Below are positions 33,899 to 36,589 of a DNA stretch of 36,589 bases, one piece after another. Source of the stretch: Brevibacillus sp. (GTDB taxonomy: Bacteria; Bacillota; Bacilli; Brevibacillales; Brevibacillaceae); NCBI GenBank assembly GCA_029240815.1, contig JARDZO010000014.1:1-36589 (forward strand). The letters run 5' to 3'. Below the pieces are notes generated by a model. The model had not been told where the DNA came from. It ran no database searches and saw nothing but the letters and a program-made list of their open reading frames with translations. The translations under genes were made by a program, and so were the position numbers. How positions within the stretch are numbered: the stretch's first letter is position 1; each line of letters starts with the position of its first letter.

Positions 33899-35375
33899 GT
33901 GCGTGGTAGCCTCCTGGATTCGTCGTGCGTTTCAGTGAGAAGAACAGACTGGTGCCAACTCCTTGCTCGCTTTTGACCCAGATCTTCCCGCCGTGACCTT
34001 CCACAATTTCGTGAGCGATCGCCAGGCCTAATCCACTGCCACCTGTAGTCGAATTGCGGGATTGTTCCGCACGGTAAAAGCGTTCAAACAGATGCGGGAT
34101 TGCATCAGGCGGTATTCCCATTCCGTTGTCTCGAATCTCGATCGTGACATATGGATCATCTGGCTGCAGCGAGACATGGATCTTTTTCTCGGGCTTATCC
34201 ATGAATTTCTGGGCATTGTCGATGATATTCAACACGGTACGCTTGAGTTTTTCCACATCGGCGAGCACCCATGTCGGTTCGTCTGTGCGATCCTCCCATT
34301 CCAGGTCGATGCCCTGCTCCTGCAAACCATAATGGAGCTCCTCGATACAATCATCCAGAAAAGGAACGATGTTCAAAGGCTCGAAGGTAAAGGGAACCTG
34401 TTTCAAGTCAAGCTTGGAGTAGAGGAAAAGCTCATCGACGAGCTTGTCTAAGTCCACCGTTTTGGCGTAAATGATATTGACATACTTGTCCATTTTCTCA
34501 GGTGTATCGGCGACGCCGTCGCGGATTCCCTCGATGTATCCTTTAATGTTGGTGATCGGCGTGCGCAAATCATGCGAGATGTTTGAGATCAGCTCTTTGC
34601 GGCTTTCCTCGTCCTGCAAACGGAGCTGGACTGATTCGTGCAATCTTTTTCGCATATTCTCAAACGCTTCGTTCAATTGACCGATCTCGTCTTTCGAATG
34701 CAGGTTCAGAGCAAATTGCAGATCGCCTTCCTGAATGCGCTCTGCCGAGCTGCGCAGCAGGTTGAGCGGTTTGATCACGCTTTTGGTAATCCAGCGATAC
34801 AGCAGCATGTTGGCGATGACCAGCACGCCAAGCAAAATAACGAGAAGAATCGGGAGCAGACGGCGAGTCACCTCTGCGAAGGGGCTGCGTTCCCGGATGA
34901 CGAACACACTGCCTTTTGCCCCATCCGAATACAGAAAATCGAATTTGGCGTACGCGTAAAATCGCTCACCGATGTTGAAGGTGTTGCGAATCTGGCTGTT
35001 GTTTAGATCATAAGGAGGCAGGTTCTGCTCCAATTCCGGTTGATGAAACGTGAACGACTCGAAGACCTGATTGCTCTCGCGCCGCACATAGAGCCCGGCA
35101 CGCACAGTCCGAAGCTTGAAATCGTAGTCGACGAGCAATTGCTTGTTCAAAAGCTCGTCTGGCGTATTCTTGGCGAGGTATTTCAAGTCCAGGAAGATCG
35201 ATTCCTCCTGTTCTGTCAACGGGTTCAACTGGTAATGGACTTTATAAAAATCACGAATGCTGTGTATATCTCCTGTGGCTGCGATGGTAAACAAGCCCGC
35301 TGTCAGCCCGAACATCAAGAGGCTGATGACCAGCATTCCCGTGTAGGAGAGCAGCAATTTGATACGGATGGACAT
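33876..35375 (-). CDS. membrane sensor histidine kinase (extracellular sensor, HAMP, HisKA, HATPase)
   Basis: 499 residues from the ATG at 35375, preceded by GAGAGGTGAGACC; an ATG 18 bp further upstream is rejected. Transmembrane helix 1 is about residues 7-33. An extracellular domain of about 140 residues follows, then helix 2 at about 172-193 and a HAMP domain (KSVIKPLNLLRSSAERIQEGDL). The H-box NISHDLRTPITNIKG has phospho-acceptor His268. The ATPase boxes are NIIDNAQKFM, IEIRDNGMGIP and GGSGLGLAIAHEIVEGHGG. The signal is unknown. It is transcribed first, before the response regulator. Confidence 0.93.
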   Translation of the reverse strand: MSIRIKLLLSYTGMLVISLLMFGLTAGLFTIAATGDIHSIRDFYKVHYQLNPLTEQEESIFLDLKYLAKNTPDELLNKQLLVDYDFKLRTVRAGLYVRRESNQVFESFTFHQPELEQNLPPYDLNNSQIRNTFNIGERFYAYAKFDFLYSDGAKGSVFVIRERSPFAEVTRRLLPILLVILLGVLVIANMLLYRWITKSVIKPLNLLRSSAERIQEGDLQFALNLHSKDEIGQLNEAFENMRKRLHESVQLRLQDEESRKELISNISHDLRTPITNIKGYIEGIRDGVADTPEKMDKYVNIIYAKTVDLDKLVDELFLYSKLDLKQVPFTFEPLNIVPFLDDCIEELHYGLQEQGIDLEWEDRTDEPTWVLADVEKLKRTVLNIIDNAQKFMDKPEKKIHVSLQPDDPYVTIEIRDNGMGIPPDAIPHLFERFYRAEQSRNSTTGGSGLGLAIAHEIVEGHGGKIWVKSEQGVGTSLFFSLKRTTNPGGYHAHDTNPDH

Positions 35376-35405
35376 GGTCTCACCTCTCATCAATCTGACA
35401 AGTCC

Positions 35406-35433
35406 ATTATATACAAGGAGATGGATCGGTAAA
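35406..35433 (-). promoter_or_regulatory. promoter of the HK-RR operon
   Basis: On the minus strand, TTTACC (35433-35428), a 16-bp spacer and a perfect TATAAT (35411-35406) lie about 30 bp upstream of the kinase start. Confidence 0.6.
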
Positions 35434-35464
35434 GCATTCGTTGTGTAAGTCTTGTCCCGAGCAT

Positions 35465-35498
35465 AAAAAAACCCTCTCCCAGGAAGAGGGGAGAGAGG
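35465..35498 (-). terminator. minus-strand terminator with no annotated upstream gene
   Basis: CTCTCCC (35474-35480) pairs with GGGAGAG (35489-35495), extended by CC/GG across a one-base bulge, with seven T following on the minus strand. The nearest gene to its right is on the plus strand, so a short minus transcript is implied. Confidence 0.65.
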
Positions 35499-35579
35499 AT
35501 GATGGTGGATGTTTAACTGTCCGTTAATGTTTCATTCGGTTTGATCAGAAACCACAAGAAAATGGCGATGAAGCCACTC

Positions 35580-35607
35580 CTTACAAAAGGATAAAATCAG
35601 TTATACT
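35580..35607 (+). promoter_or_regulatory. promoter of the nitrilase-family gene
   Basis: CTTACA (35580-35585), a 16-bp spacer and TATACT (35602-35607). Transcription would begin near 35614, giving a short leader to the ATG at 35649. Confidence 0.55.
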
Positions 35608-35648
35608 ATTCAGTAAGTATGTTGACCAACGTGAAAGGCGGAGAAAAG

Positions 35649-36446
35649 ATGAAAGTAGCGATTGCGCAACTCACTTCTACCATGGATAAAGCGGAAAACC
35701 TGCAGAAAGCAGTTACCTACATCGCAAAAGCGAAAGCGTCCGGAGCAGATTTTGTTATTCTGCCGGAGATGTATCTCGCACCAGCCACACCGAAAACAGG
35801 TATCACGCCAGCACAGGTAGCGGAGCCTTTGGACGGACCTTTCGTTACAGGACTGGCAAAAGCGGCCCATGAACATGGCGTGTATGTGGTATGCGGCATG
35901 TATGAAAAGATCGACCATGACCCAAATCGGGCTTACAACACGACTGTATTCCTGAACCGATCCGGTGAATTAATCCACACGTACCGCAAGACACATCTGT
36001 ACGATGCCTTTTCGTTCGTGGAGTCCGAGGCCATCGCTGCAGGTGACAATCCGTACCAGGTGGTGGAGACGGAGTTTGGGAAAATCGGCCTCATGGTGTG
36101 CTATGAAGTGCGATTCCCGGAGATTGCGAGACAATTTGCCTTGCAAGGTGCGGACATTTTGTTCGTGCCAGCTGGATGGGTAGCGGGGGCCATGAAAGAA
36201 GACCATTGGGAGACACTCGTCCGCGCGAGAGCAATTGAGAATACGATGTTCGTTTGCGCAGCAGATCAGGTAGGCAATATTTTTGCGGGCCGTAGCTTGA
36301 TCGTGGATCCGATGGGTGTCGTTCTGGCGAGTGCAGGCGAAGAAGAAACGCTCATCGTGGCGGAGCTTGATCTGGATCGCATTCAGCGCGTCCGAAGCAA
36401 ATTGCCGAGTGTAGCCAATCGACGCGCAGAGTTTTATATCAATTAG
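35649..36446 (+). CDS. carbon-nitrogen hydrolase (nitrilase/omega-amidase superfamily)
   Basis: 265 residues from the ATG at 35649, preceded by AAAGGCGGAG; an in-frame ATG at 35619 lies too close to the predicted transcription start. The catalytic triad is Glu40 (ILPEMYLAP), Lys114 (YRKTHLYD) and Cys151 (LMVCYEVRFPE). Length and motifs fit the Nit2/omega-amidase-like branch, which hydrolyses small amides such as alpha-ketoglutaramate in the cytoplasm. True nitrilase activity is unlikely but not excluded. It forms a single-gene unit with its own terminator. Confidence 0.9.
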   Translation: MKVAIAQLTSTMDKAENLQKAVTYIAKAKASGADFVILPEMYLAPATPKTGITPAQVAEPLDGPFVTGLAKAAHEHGVYVVCGMYEKIDHDPNRAYNTTVFLNRSGELIHTYRKTHLYDAFSFVESEAIAAGDNPYQVVETEFGKIGLMVCYEVRFPEIARQFALQGADILFVPAGWVAGAMKEDHWETLVRARAIENTMFVCAADQVGNIFAGRSLIVDPMGVVLASAGEEETLIVAELDLDRIQRVRSKLPSVANRRAEFYIN

Positions 36447-36447
36447 C

Positions 36448-36470
36448 AAAAGGCTTGCAGAGCCTTTTCT
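36448..36470 (+). terminator. short terminator after the nitrilase-family gene
   Basis: AAAAGGCT (36448-36455) pairs with AGCCTTTT (36461-36468) across a 5-base loop; the U-rich tail is formed by the stem itself and CTTG. Confidence 0.7.
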
Positions 36471-36518
36471 TGTATGAAAACAGGCATGTACCTACGAACA
36501 CATCCGGAAGTTTTCAAT

Positions 36519-36574
36519 ATGATGGTAACAGAAAACTATAATTTTTATGGTCCTTATGCAAGCGTTACCATCAT
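36519..36574 (+). promoter_or_regulatory. promoter with flanking inverted repeat for a gene beyond the window
   Basis: A perfect 11-bp inverted repeat, ATGATGGTAAC (36519-36529) and GTTACCATCAT (36564-36574), brackets a consensus TATAAT (36537-36542). GAAAGGG at 36577-36583 could be the ribosome site of the next gene. This looks like a repressor operator across the core promoter, or a 5'-UTR structure. Confidence 0.5.
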
Positions 36575-36589
36575 GAGAAAGGGTGTGTG

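Overview
The window looks like chromosome of a Gram-positive, endospore-former-type Firmicute of the Paenibacillaceae, most likely a Brevibacillus. The reasons are strong AGGAGG-type ribosome sites, frequent GTG and TTG starts, lipobox and SLH surface proteins, a des-desK-desR cold-response operon very close to the Bacillus one, and intermediate base composition. The genus call is an inference. No tRNA, rRNA, CRISPR array or transposase gene was seen.

Layout. (1) 1-4850: the C-terminal part of a MalT/LuxR-type regulator and a secreted 1036-residue GLUG/Big-domain adhesin-like protein. (2) 4879-9071: a minus-strand operon of esterase, Baeyer-Villiger monooxygenase and short-chain dehydrogenase, with a divergent GAF-LuxR regulator. 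Together these could take an alcohol to a ketone, an ester and then acid plus alcohol. (3) 9100-12020: a GNAT acetyltransferase, a VOC protein and an exported YtcJ-like amidohydrolase. (4) 13037-15891: the fatty-acid desaturase operon with its thermosensor kinase DesK and regulator DesR. (5) 16865-25906: a seven-gene catabolic and uptake operon (DeoR regulator, FGGY kinase, M42 peptidase-like protein, SgcQ/BtpA-like protein, and a four-part LsrB/RbsA-type ABC importer). It resembles the E. coli sgc cluster with the PTS replaced by an ABC importer and kinase. (6) 25989-28938: an Lrp regulator divergent from a serine hydrolase and an MFS exporter. (7) 29074-30385: a small protein of unknown function and S-adenosylmethionine decarboxylase. 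(8) 30807-35375, minus strand: a two-component system (HK-RR) followed by an SLH protein and an ankyrin lipoprotein. (9) 35649-36446: a nitrilase-family amidohydrolase, then a promoter for a gene beyond the window edge.

The most unusual feature is non-coding. Three copies of a large, highly self-complementary repeat lie in intergenic gaps at about 12165-12810, 15974-16675 and 30395-30740, all in the same orientation. Each full copy has two long nested hairpin domains. In the third, diverged copy the central helix keeps its length and its single-base bulge while at least six base pairs change on both strands. This is the signature of a conserved RNA (or cruciform) structure rather than of a protein. 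Two nearly identical copies bracket the whole des-desKR operon as direct repeats. I do not recognise the element as a named family.
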